Shown: positions 10,901 through 24,500 of the stretch, piece by piece
Position numbering within the stretch: position 1 is the first letter of the stretch
Layout of the letters: every line of letters starts with the position of its first letter
Assembly (NCBI RefSeq): GCF_037975245.1
Contig: NC_092569.1
Coordinates: 7,126,501-7,190,500, forward strand
Reading direction: 5' to 3'
Length of the DNA: 64,000 nt
DNA from: Apostichopus japonicus
Lineage: Eukaryota > Echinodermata > Holothuroidea > Aspidochirotida > Stichopodidae
The notes under the pieces: model-generated
The model's database searches: none
The model's input: only the letters and a program-made list of their open reading frames with translations
What the model was told of the DNA's origin: nothing
Program-made: the position numbers and the translations under genes

Positions 10901-12303
10901 AATAAGAAAGCAGGGATGGAGTCCTTCTTATGAGACACACATATCCCGCATATCCTATATGGCTCAACACCATGGTCATATATATCAAGTTTCACCCAAA
11001 ATGGTTGATACCACTGGACAATTATTATGAAAATTAATGTATCAATTAAACTGTTTCTAACTTTAGCTTCACTTTGCATAATTTCATATAAAATATTCAA
11101 CTAACCAACCAATCATTGCTTGTTATTTTTTAACTTTGATTAACATAATGTCACACTTGGATACAACAACATTGTACATAATGGAACCCTACTGGATGAA
11201 CAGGCAAGTTTGGCAGTCTTTTTTACTTAAAAAAAAGGGGGGGGTGGGGTAAATCTTAGAAACTTGCCAAATGTTTTGTCTCTTCCCTTTTACTTAAGTT
11301 ATGTTTACAGTATTGATTATAAAATGAGAACCTTCCAATAAAGCATCAGTATATCTGTTGTATACATGTGCATATTCTAGTGAAGGCCTTCTTTCCATAC
11401 ACGATAATGCATGTAGCCTTGATAGGTCTGCGAAGGCAGAATGGTATTGATTTTGTTTTCTTGATTACTTTTGAAAATACAACGATGATGTAATGAAATG
11501 TTACAAATTTAGAAACCCAATTGAAAGTTTTGAATATGTGAATAAGATGTTTTAGGTAAGTTCCTTGTCATAAGGTGTTCAGCCTGGCATCGGATAACTG
11601 GTTATCAACTCATTATCAACACTATGCCAATGTCCTACACACACAGTAGTAGCTCCCATCTCCACTTTACAACAGACAAGAGGGATATTGTTGCCTTTTA
11701 ATGTTCAGCTAAAGGAAAACCAACACTAAACGTTAGGCAGAACACATGCTGTGTACAGATATTGTGATATTGGGTAGCATCAGATATTGTGATATTGGGT
11801 AGAATATCAGAAATGAAAATAGAATACACTTATACAGAGAATATTATCACTTCAATGTAGCTTCATAAGCATCCTTTTAAGATACTTGGTCAACATACCT
11901 TACAAATGTAGCATGACCTCGAGTCTATGTAGCTATGGCAACAGCCTGGTTAACATCTTCAATATTTCATATTTGCTTAGTGTGTGTAAAACCTAAACCT
12001 TACTGTACCTTGAACCTTGCCGATATGAAGTGTTAGTTGCACAACAGCTAGCAGTTTCCACCCTTAACAACTGATTTTATTTCAGGTTGACTATTATGAA
12101 CAGAAAAGCCAGAGAGAGACACAGGCCTACTTACAACTTATGAAACTAGCCTGTACTTCTTCCTTGGGAATGTTCCACTGTACGGTATCTGTAGCACCAA
12201 TCTCAAGAGAGTGGTCTACAAATGTTATACTTACAAAACCACCTTAATATTGGCCGCCCCTGCTAGTCCAATATATATGTATATATTTGTGTTAGTTGTA
12301 GAT
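8000..12303. other. 3' flank or long 3' UTR of the calcium-sensor gene
   Basis: No exon with believable coding content was found on either strand. The stretch includes short homopolymers (poly-G at about 8930 and 11237) and an imperfect 23-bp direct repeat (AGATATTGTGATATTGGGTAG) at about 11756-11800. Part may be transcribed as 3' UTR on the minus strand, but I cannot place its end. Confidence 0.3.
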
Positions 12304-12513
12304 CTATTTCATGAATGAAGCTCCACCACTGGGGTCACACTGAAGTAATCGTACTATGGAAGGGTCTGTTTTCGCCCCTTCGATAAACTCCGCCAAGGAT
12401 AATTTGCCATCCACATTTTTATCCATCTGTCTAAATATCTTGTCTGTTCTCTTCTCAGGGGTCGATTCATCATCAGGCATCTTCATAACTGATCCCACCA
12501 TTTTGTATATAGC
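12304..12513 (-). CDS. HPCAL1: Calcium sensor coding exon 3 (EF4 and C-terminus)
   Basis: Encodes residues 127-195 and the TAG stop at 12304-12306. The acceptor is CTTCATAG before GCTATATAC (AIYKMV). It holds the family's [17 protein letters not shown] and the EF4 loop [12 protein letters not shown]. The tail GGASFMK is two residues longer than the vertebrate SSASQF ending. Confidence 0.95.
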   Translation of the reverse strand, partial: AIYKMVGSVMKMPDDESTPEKRTDKIFRQMDKNVDGKLSLAEFIEGAKTDPSIVRLLQCDPSGGASFMK

Positions 12514-15500
12514 CTATGAAGGAAGAAAAAACAGACACTTTTGGTCAATGCACAACAAATCAATACATCTACATATGGCTAATACCACCAGCACATTAAC
12601 TGCTGGTCGTCTACTGCTAGGCTAGTACAGTAAATTTGTAAGACTGTAGCTCAAATTTATTAATTTTATCAGTGGCACAGAAGCAATACATTATTAAATT
12701 AAATTGTGCCTGCTTCTCTGTATGACTACCCAATGTCAAAATATTTACATATCTATGAAAGCAAACAAACCTGTTTTTATCAAACATACATAAAATGTAC
12801 TTGATTACAACAGTGATTGAAATTAAATACAATACGGAAAGAATAAATATTAACTGAAATGATTAGGATAGAATATGTCTAGATGTTACATTCAAACCAT
12901 CAAGCTTGAATATTAAAGCTTTAGGGACAGTTATAAAAGCAACATTTAATACACAAATTTCAATCACTGACACCAAAGGAAATCACCTGCAAAAGGGTAA
13001 TATTAAATTCACACTATTTAAGATTGCCAATACCCTGTCAAAGAGGAAAGCTCTTAAAGAACACAACTTAAAATTCTATAAATTGGATATCATAGTCCAA
13101 ACAAATTGTGGCGGTTACTCCAAAGGAACAATTCTATGAAACATGTCTCCTCCATGTAAAAATGCCCTAACAGAGGGGGAAAAAATTCTCTCAGATTTGC
13201 AAATATTTGAATTCAAGAAGTCTCTAACCACCTTCTTCAATGTAATATACGGATTGACTATTTTGAAAGGGTACCATCAAAATGACAGGTCACCTCAATC
13301 ATGTGAGGTAAAGTCCAATGCCAGGACAGTAAAAACTTGCCTTTTCTCTAAAATATCACTTAAAATATCTGTTAACCAATGGGGGTAGTGACTGCTCACC
13401 ACAATTAACATGAGAACATTTAATGTTCAGTAAATTACATTGTACAAAAATGTTGATCCTTATTTAGGGAAGCCTTGCAATTCTAAGCGCCGAGTCCGGA
13501 CCTGTGGATTTCTCTGCGGCTATAATGAGTTACAGCGACAAGCAGACAATGAGTCATACTTGAGTGCACACTGTCTCCAAACTACCCTCCACGCTATACA
13601 GTTATATTCACAGCCACAGTCAAGCTTTTACTAAGCGGATTTGAACACAATAGCGAGTTGAACAAAAGAGCACACTTAATTAAGAGTCAAAAGGTATCCA
13701 AACATTTAAAAGATAGTGTGTTTATACACCATATTTTATCCTTCTGCAAAGGCAAAAATTCTGTGAAAATAAGTAAGGAAATGTGAATTAATATTGCTGG
13801 AATCTAGAAAGTTAAGTTTCTTGTTTGCCCAGTCGTCCAAGAGGGTACAATAACTTTCGTTTGCAAGGAAAAGTTTCCTGAATTTTTAAGATAAAAACTC
13901 TAAAAACACTAAAACCAAATCACAATCTAATTTCTTGTATGCATGCACATTAGCGTGAACCAGAGTCTAACATACAGAACGCTCTAGTATAATCCTACGT
14001 GTGAAAAATTCAGTAGACAGTAGAGCAATTAACGCACTCCGGCAGATCTGTATTTTTTTTTAACCAGCTAGTAACCTACAGTACATAGGCGAGAAAAAAA
14101 TGACATTGACGCCTACACTATGCTCGCCGAAAGCCCAGCCTTAAGGAGAAATAAATGTGGCACTTCTTCCGATCGCATGGTCGCGTAACAACACAAAAAG
14201 ATAATGGGAGCAGTCTAGGCTAACCTGTGTTTGTACGTTCAACTTGTATCGCAAATATGCTTGCACTAAAATCAGGAATGAGACTGAGCCGGGGAAAAAA
14301 AATCTGAAATTTATCGATCGTCGTCCTGGGGGAGGGGTTTAAGGGGAGGGGTGTCCCCTTCCCCTTTAGAATTTTATTGTCAGTTAAGGAGGGCTTAGAT
14401 GAAAAATGGTGGACTCTAGATGGAATCTATCACATCACGTAACTCGCCAAAAAAGTGTGGAATTTCTGCTTGTATAATTTATCCATTAGCTTTTTTTAAC
14501 CAAAAATAGGTTTTTTTGCTTGCTTTGTGCTACTTGATTCCACCACTGGTCAAATTCGGTGTTCCTTCCCTTCACAGTCCAGCATGTTTGGCAAAAAAAA
14601 AAAATAAATAAATCAAAAAAAAAAAAAATTAAATCAAAAAAATAATAAAAAATAAAAAACGCGAATTACGGGAAAAAACGCGAAAATGAAAAAAAAAAAA
14701 ATCGGAAATCCACGTTTCCGCGGAAGAGTCTCATGCCTGTAAAATTCTCAGGGAATACTGTCACTTATAGAACTCTATGTGGCAGCCTAACAACACACTA
14801 AGTCAATGAGCAATCAAGCCTAACCATCTGTTTTTTTCAATGAAATTGTGTCGCAGTTAGCTCGCACTAAAATTCTTACCGAATATTGTCCTATATTTCT
14901 AACCATGAGGCAGCCTAACAACACACTATGTCAATGGGGAAATCAAGCACAAGCATTTGTTTTTTCGCTGAAATTGTGTCGCAGTTAGCTGGCACTAAAA
15001 TTATCCATGTGCGGTTTCGAGGGATGTACTACTGTTATGCAGAGATCAACGTTACAGTCGATGGTCTTTGTTGTTAGCATACACGTGTGGCGTAGCTTAA
15101 TTATTGTTTGCTTGACTTTTGGCATGTCAATATGGGTTTTCCAAAGTTCTTGGGGTGCATATTTTTAATGCAATGGATGATTTACTTTTTCAATCATAGT
15201 TGCGTACCACTCGTTGAACAAGGCTATGTACAGGCCCAGGTAAAAGCTATACTTATATGCTTTATCGAACTTTCGAGTAGCCGAAAGTCACCATCGTTGA
15301 TAAATGACCAAGAAATTTATTTGTGAGGTTTGATAACATGGAAGATTTGCAAGAATTATATATAGTATTGAATCTCGGACATTTGGTAGTGGCGGATTTT
15401 AGTGAATAAGGCAATTTGCAACTTAAACTACCGCTCTTCTGACTGTCAAAACTGCCAAAGTTTATCCGCTTACTTGGCCAAGTTTGCTCATTGTTTGTGA

Positions 15501-18500
15501 ACAATAGTGAACAATAAGCAGCATTGTGTTGTCATGGCGCTGTGCTCATTACTCAGGCTGGCTATCAGCTGGTGTGCATTCAGCCATGGGACCAATATGC
15601 ACATGCATAATGAGCAAGTGGTGCTAGATTTTCGCCAGCCAGGACATGGTGGTTAGATTTGCGAGGCTTCCCTTACTGTACTTGCAGATAAGCAAGGCAT
15701 ATACATACACACCGGCCATCACCATATCATAAATTGCAAAACTTCGACAAGGCATAAAAAAGTGACTGCATTACACTAACCCGGACAATTTCTAGCATTT
15801 CATCCCTGGATATGAAACCATCTCCATCCAGGTCATACATATTGAAGGCCCATTTCAGTTTTTGGTCAATCCTTCCTCTGGATGTTACACTAAGTGCACA
15901 GATGAATTCTCTAAAGTCGATCGAACCGTCCCCGTTTGCATCAAAGGTGCGAAATACATGTTCTGCAAATCTGGAGGCATCACCATATGGGAAGAAATTG
16001 CCATAAATCTTTTTAAATTCATCCACTGTGAGATGACCATGGGGACAGTCTGTTGACAAGAAAGAAAAGAACCAGAAAACAAATATGGTTAGTGGTTACG
16101 ATACTGTGGAACAATGCTGTTAAAATCTTTTCCACTTTTTGTGTGTAATATTTCTGAGTGGCAATAACTTTCTCTTCCAGTTAATTATAAAACTTACTGG
16201 TTTATATATTTACAAGTGACCCACTTACCTGTCTCCCCACAACTTAAGCACCGCATTCTACCGTGTCTAGTATGCCCTGGTAATCTTTTAACACTGTGCA
16301 CCCTCACTGACCCCCAGTGAACTCCTTCATATTCTACCATCCAAAGTGTCTCACATGTTTTTCGTATTGGGAAAAATTTGTGGGGAGACAGGTAAGTGGG
16401 GAACGAAGTAAATTTCCTTGTGTGCTATTCACAAACACAGGCACATACAGTATCAAAAAGGATAACATCACTACTGTAAGTCTTTAGTCAAACAATCTAA
16501 TTTCACAATAGCGATGTCAAAACCCTGCTGTAGTAGTATTGATACTTGCACTATATTTGTGATTTATATATACTGTATAGTTTTTACCTCCTCATCACTA
16601 GTACCAGTTACAAGTATATATCAGTTTATATTCAAATGTGTTTGTCCCTACATCCACATAGACATAGAACAGAGAACAGTTTTGATTATCTAAAGTTCCA
16701 CTTACATCCAACTACCAACCAAAATATTCTATTTTATCAATATTATAGAAACTACTATACCAATAGTTAGCAAACAAGCAAGCTTTATTACTTGTGAACT
16801 TCTTAGCAAGGCCATGCTTGCCACCATCCAATTGCTGACTGAATGTGTTTATTATAGATGCTATAGAAACCAGTACACTAGTTTGACATTCACAACTGGC
16901 TTCAATACTTTGGCACTTCCCTATTACAGACTTGCTTCACAACTTCAAAATATGGATCAATATTTTCTACATCGAGAGCTTTATTTATTGTTTTCCACTT
17001 AGGTGAGTATTGTACTTCAAGGCCTTCAAGGTCTGGTAAAAACTATGTTTGACACCAATGGAGTATTACACATCCACTCATAAATTCCAAGGAGTACAGT
17101 AGTTGAACTCAACCCATAATTTTCCAGATCATTTATTGTGTTTGTATCATAATAGTTGGCAAATACACCTAATCTGGAATTCACAGATTACATGTTTGAG
17201 TTGTCTGAACTGCAAATTGAAATTAGTAAACTTAAAACAATACCACTCATTATTAGGGGTCGACAAACTCAATTGAACTGGTAAACAGTGGACTTCACTT
17301 AACAGTATATACTGTGTTATTTCCTTTCACCACCAAGGTACATGTAGCTTACAGGGACCCAGAACATAAACCAAAGTATGCATGCATGAACAATGCAGAG
17401 TGGGCCCACAGAGTGTTCACCCAATGTCAGTCTCACTTTGAATCATTCATAACACTGAGAGATTATCACATTTTTGGAAGAGCATTTGAATCAGGTGACT
17501 CAATTACAATGTACAGAGCTACCAACAACTGTGTTTACTAAGTAAGTAGTTCTTGTGCACGGGTTAAGCTTCTTTTCACTGCTTTTTCCAGTTTAACTCC
17601 CCATTCCTGTCAACTCCCCTTCCCGTCAAACTGCCATCAGACCCAAACATTTGTCACACATCATTCCCTGAAAGATCACCTTTCATACTTCAAATTGATA
17701 CCATTCACAAACATGCTATCTTTCAGGTTAGTTTCTGGTTTGGGTATTAAGATCTGGACTTCAGGAAGAGCCAGTTATTAGGCTATTGTAAATTGATGCA
17801 CACATGCATTGGAGACAGCTAAGAGAGGAATGATGAAGAAAATGCGGCATATTTCAAATCTTTTATCACAAACATTTGATAAGATGGTCAAACCTTACAA
17901 AGGCATATGATAGGTTTATAATATGTTAGGTGAGGAGCATCGGTGTATACAGTAGAAATCTGGACTAAAGCTGCACGGTTTTGGCTGTAATAAAAACCTG
18001 TTTATCAAAAAAACAAGTTTTTATAACATATGAATGCTATGTACCCAAACTGATTGTCTATATGACAAAGTTTTCTTCTACCCCTAAAGGCTTGAGTATT
18101 TGGGCATGACAGTAAGTATTCATTGTATTTGCGACCATATGTTATATATTTTAGAGGAAGTTGCAAATAACACTACGATGAAAACAAGTTTTTATTTGAC
18201 GTATTTTCTGAAAGAAATTTACACTTTGAACTTGATGCTTTGGCGAGCAGCTCATCATGCCCAGTTGATAGCATTCACATCTCCAACACCAGTTTAAGCT
18301 ACGTAGTAATGTAACAAGCAGGCATAATACTGCAGATGTAACTTCAACTTGAGCAAGTTCAAATTGTGATGAAGTATTTCTTCAACAAACAATCTCAACG
18401 GACTTTACTGTGTTCACTATATTCACACAGTTTTACCATGTGCAAAACACACGAAGACACGTTCTGACTTCAATATGGTACACTACAAGAAGAAAAATCA

Positions 18501-21500
18501 AAATGCACCATTCTCTTCTCTTATCCTTCCTGTTACAAAATTGTTTGAACTTGATTTTTTTTAAATTATGGGATACTTATTTAGGGTCTGAAATTGACAA
18601 TCATTCAGCTGTACAAACCTTCAACAAAAAAACTCATAAATATTTCAGAGAAGGCTGTCACTCCCTTGGCTTGAGGTTTTACGATATACAGTAACGTGTG
18701 TAACGTTAAGATTTCATTTCACTTGATGGAAGTAGATTAATAGAATCACAACATCTTTTATTTTTCTTGTATCTCCATTCCCTCTTCAACGTCTAGTTCA
18801 TAGACACAAGAGGCAGACGACAGGATTCACTGTTCCTTAGCGACAGAATACTTGCACATAAACAAGTGCGTATGGTTTGATAGGGGTGACCGCTGTACGC
18901 ACTCTGACAGTAAATGTTCAAATAGTTACTAGGGTACATGCAGATCAAGCCTTTTATGAGACAGAAAGTAAATCTCAAAAATGTTATAATCAAAATCTTA
19001 GCTCAGTGTATAGGTGACTAGGTGCATGGGAAAAGTATAATAGTAGAGTGGGGACAGGTAAGGAAAGCATAGCAAATAATAAATCATTAGTTTATATGTT
19101 CAGATACCAGAATATCATGCTACTCAATACTATGCAGGCACATGGCCTCTAATCATGGAACTGCTTTGGGCTGCTTACTATCTTGGGTAAGTTACCAGTA
19201 GTTGCTGTAATCATTATGAAATGGAATACCACGGGTGAATCATACTGGAAGGGAAGTACTCTGTTAGGGAGGAAGGGAACTTATGGAAGAGCATCTAAGG
19301 GCAGGGGTTGGAAAGCAGAGGGGAAAAGACACTGGAAGCAGGGGAAAGGGAAGAGAGGATGGGAAAGTTGAAAGGGGATTGGATAAAGGCAAGAAAGGAG
19401 ATGTTTACTGCTGGAAATAAAACAAACAATATTAAATAACATGTTTGCATATAAGTTGTTCCTTTCTCTGCCCTTTCAAGCTTAATTTTTCAACTTACTG
19501 TAGTCTACATTGTATAATGAAACCATGAATGCTATATCATTGGTCATACTTACCTGATGATATTGCTTTGAAGTCAAAATCCCTCATAAACAATGTGTGT
19601 AACATTCATTTCATGATAATATTAATATTTAATTATTTATTAAATCAATATTTTCTTCCCAAAACTTGATACTTTGGTTTGATGATGCCATCAATATTAT
19701 AATTGTACAATGTATTCTTCAGTAAGTTTACATTTTACAATATGTCTTCTTTCCTCCACGCATGCCATGTATTTCTTTATACATTAATAATATTTTGTAA
19801 CTTGATCTGTGTAATATAATCTTCAAACCAAGCATTTCCAGCATCTGTATGTAATGTAATTTGTATTGAAGTGAGCAATAATGATAGAGCACAAAAAAAA
19901 GAAGTAACCGTGGAAACCTCAAACTAATGTTTTCAATGCTATCATTTTGAAATCATACTGTAGCAACATGGAAAAAATCAAGGAAATTATGCCAGAAGGA
20001 TGATAGGATTTTACTGTATACTAAATTATGACTTAACTGTTGGAAATTTTTCCAATATAGTAACCTATCAATCATCTACCCAAAGGCCCTGTTAATCATG
20101 CAGTTGTCACTCCTACATATTAATGTGCTGCATATGCACTGGATGTCATAAAAAAACTGCTACAAGCTTTAAACATGACTAACTGTATGATTTGTGTTGT
20201 AACTGTATTGCATACAGACATACATAATTTACTAGCAGACAAATATGAGATGCAATTCTGTGTACATGTGCTTGTCTCTGGGCTTCGCCTTCTCAGTTTT
20301 CAATTTGTTTGTAAATATGAGGTGAATACAGCTAGATAGACCCTACATACATACAGGAAATATCAGTCCAATGCAAATACAATGCTTTAAGCTAGGATTA
20401 CCATAATAAACTTATAGCTCTACACATCATTCACTTCCATTGTTTAGTGTTCTGAGAGAAAAAACAATTATTCCTTAAACTGTAAATGCCCATTTAGTGA
20501 GTTTGACTTTGACTAATCATGACTTTACTCTGTTCTCTAAGATATTGTAGCAAAGTGAAACGAAGCTTATCCATTGAACAGAAACATGAGCTACAAGTCT
20601 TGAATGGTTACTATTATCAACACAGTAAATGTTAATTTACAGCACTAGGCTTAGCATAGACTCCTCTCAATGTACCATTATAAGGCTTCTAACTCAACTA
20701 GAGTAATGGGCATCAGTCAAAATGGTAGACCATGAGGGAAAACCACTGAAAAGACCAATGTACAGTATATTATGAGAGCCGATGCAAGGCTAAAGAATTA
20801 CTATGATAAACTGTCACCTCTTTCAAGCTCAAAATCTAAATGGCCATTGCATCGAAATGTCAAATTAGCAACTTTCAGATAGCCGAACTTATCAGCTTTC
20901 ATATGGTACAGTAGGTAGGATATGCCAGTTGAGAGCTGCTATCTACTGTAGGTATGTGCGTAGTATGATTGGGTAACCTCAGAAAATGACAAGTTTGAGT
21001 GTAAGTAGATTGTGGTTCTCCTGTATAAACAGTCATGGAAGTCAGTCTTGCAGGAATTGAGGGACTGCTCTTGATTATAAATATTAAAGGCAATTGACAC
21101 TTGAAAGGATACAGCTCCTCTCTGGGGGACTGCCTACGTATATAGGAAGACAGCACAGTTTCTATTGCATACTGTACATAGTCCTGTATTAAGAGACACT
21201 CATTCAGTATACACAAAGTAGAGCTACCCTATTTGCTATATACTTATTATTATCATTAGAAAACTGGATTTTTCATAAGCATTATCAGATACAATTGTTC
21301 GCTTTTGCATATATAAATAAGTCTCAAGAAAGAAGTCAGGTATACAACTACAACTTGTTAGATAAAATATTGTACAAATCACCAAGAAATAACAAACCAT
21401 GCAATTACAGCACCACTGGCTAATGTCAAGTACTGTAGCGCAGTACTCTGTACAGCTGCAGAGAAAATCATTAAAACTTGATAACCAATTGTCTGCTTGG

Positions 21501-24500
21501 TCTGAGCATATAAGGGTTAAACAAATCTAGTGAAACATCCAAGATAAACAATGTCATATAAGGTACCTAGCAACCATTTCTATCAGCAGAGAAATTGAAA
21601 AGATGACTACGCCAGAAAGTTAACCATTAAAAGATAGAGCATATAACAATGTACCTGTACATACAAATCTATAGTACAGGCCATTAACGACAGAGTATTG
21701 CTTGAGAACAGAACTAAATTAGCATCATAATGTAATGGCAGGAAAACAGAAACCTGCAAACCAGAGCTAAACCAGCGCTAAACCAGCGCTAAAATGGTTC
21801 AAGGTTACCGTTGAATTGTTTCTGAGACTATCACATGATATTTGTTCAAACTTATATTTCAACTTTGAATAAAATTGAATTGGGTAATTATTAATGGTAA
21901 CTTACAACAGGGTTCTTAAGGTTATGTGTGAGTACTATAGTAGGCATAAAAGGGGGGGGGTGGGTTATTCTTGTCATCGAGATCTCTATGTAATATGTTT
22001 GCATCATTTAATCATACAAACACTACTACTGTACAGTACCAACATGGACTTTACACAAGTGCTGAGTTTGTGGCCACGTGAGGGAATCGTGAGATGCTAG
22101 TTAGAGCAGCATATCGTAACTGCTGTGTGAAGTGTATTACTCGCAGTGCCTCGCTGTATAATTACGCCACAGATGCGAAAGAACGTTGTTTAGTATCATG
22201 TAACTCCACCTGTCCAACACTGTTTTCAGTCAATGTGACAAATTTTGATGGCACATGTATGCATGTAGCTAGCTGTAGCTGTGCAGAGATCGGTTCGAGT
22301 TGTCCAGCAATTTTAGTCTGAATGAGGTCAGATTTTTATGCAAATATGAATGAATAATATTGCAGCTCGTGGTTTGTTTTTCTTCCCAAAATAATTGCAA
22401 ACAATATCGCCTATTGCTGGCAAAGTGTGATTTGTTTTTCACTCATTTGCAATTACTGAATATTAAATTGGCAAATATACAGACTGCATCGCATTTTTAC
22501 GCTATACAGATTGAGAATTGAATCACAAGTGCAGAGAAGTGCATTGCATTTTGTGATGTGATACCGGCTAAATTGAACGCTGATGTCATCACCAAATATT
22601 ATCATCATAACAACTTCAGTTGTGTAAAATGAAACTGTTTCTTATGAATATGCATAGTATCAACTTCACACATTGTCAGGTACCATATCGGTCATTTCAA
22701 TAGTAAAGTAAATGCTAGCACGAGAGCACAATGGCACTATCCAAAATTGGGTCCAGCAAAATGTTGCCTCAAAAAGATTTCGGTCCAAAAAAGTCCAAAC
22801 AAAATTTCAATCCCAAATGGGCCTGACAATATGTTGTGCCAGATGGTCCCAAAAATGTAGCCTACTGTACTGTACCAACTATTAACCACCAACTGTAAAC
22901 CGAGGTCCGCATCAAAAACGATAGGGAACACCATCTCACTATATAATACATCTACATACTGTAGCAAGTATGACAAATACCAAGCACTCTATTGTTGAAT
23001 TATCGCGACCCAAGCTAGAGTCACAGACGCACACACACATTCACACGCTAACCTGACTGCATAGGTTCCTTTCATTAACTTTCATTTTGACCACTGACCA
23101 CCTCAAATGACCTTTGACCTCTGCAGTAACAAAAGGGTTCTTGAACTCAAGGTTTCCATTTTGAGTGAGAGAGCCTCCAACTTTTCAGATTTCGACCTCC
23201 ACAGTTCCAAACAAATGAGTTCCTTCTACCTAATATGGTGCATCCACATACTGTACTAAATATGAAGCTCAGCCGTGACCTGATAGTCTTTGAGTGATCT
23301 GTGTTTATCAAGTGAAATCATGTTGAAATCAAGTGACCTTTGACCTCCACAGAAAACAATAAGGTTCTTCTACTCAATAAGGTGCACCCATGCACTACAT
23401 ATGAAGTTCATCCAACTTCTAGTTTGTGAGTTAAATTGCTTACCTCTGTTGACCTCGTACCACATATGAAGTTCACCCACCACTTATGTTTTTTAGCTAT
23501 AGTGTTTACAAGCCAAAGTGTCACACATAAACACACATGCCATCACCATCGCAGATTCCTTTTGCCTCTGGCAATGAATCAATTAACAACGAAGCACAGA
23601 CCTAGCTGTGATAAATGAGAAAGACACGTAAGAAAGATATTTCTTCAAAGAATTTAAATGTAGGAGGATTATTATTGTTTTCATAAAGAAGTCAACAGCA
23701 CCACAATAAATACAGGTATGCAGTTTTTACTCTGCTCAGTTCTAGGGTTTAAACACTTTCAGATGTAGAGCTCCATGTGTGATCATAAAATTATGAGTAA
23801 TAGGACTCTCTTCATTATTTCTGATGTATTTGAGGTTTATACTGTGTATTTAATGTTCACTGCAAGAAATTCACACTGAATATTGTGGATTATTCATTTC
23901 AATGGGCTTACTAAAAGTGGGATATGATTGAAATCTGAAAATGGTCAGGTTCCATAAAATAACGGTTAATGACCAGTGATCTGCCAGTGCCGGTCGGCGC
24001 TGGTCTGCCCGACTGGTGTTCTGAAAAGCTGACCAGCATTGAGCCAAAAAATTCTGTTTCCGACTGGTACAAGTTTTAGATGAAGAAGTAACATAAATAC
24101 TAAGTTTCCAAAATTTTAAATAGTTACGCCTTTGAATGAATGACCAAAATAAAACCAAACAGGCAGGCTTAATTTCATTCTTCTGATTGTTTTACACTGT
24201 ACTCAATTGAACAATTGTACAGCCAAATACTCAGTAGCATAGGCAGAGTGGGAGCCTACATTATTTGAAGATCGATTGTTTTGGTTTTTTTAGGGAAAAA
24301 AATGGTCTACTGGAGATTGCAACTCTAATGGAGGTGATCCATAGCCAGGATCATGTTGGGGGCTGTGACAGGGAGACCCCACAACCTAAACAGATTATTA
24401 GTGAAGAGCCAGCCACTAGTACTAGTATTCATTTTCAGGCTAAGCCAAAAAGGATGAAACCAAGCAAAAAGTAGCTACGCAGACCAACACATTCAATAGT

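Noticed and set aside
12906-13388. Two plus-strand open frames in calcium-sensor intron 2
   Set aside because: Lys/Asn/Ile-rich composition expected of AT-rich DNA. No splice signals or recognised motifs.
22094-22321. Cys-rich 75-codon open frame on +
   Set aside because: The Cys content follows from many TGT words here. There is no signal peptide or splice context, and it is not convincing as a toxin-like or secreted protein.
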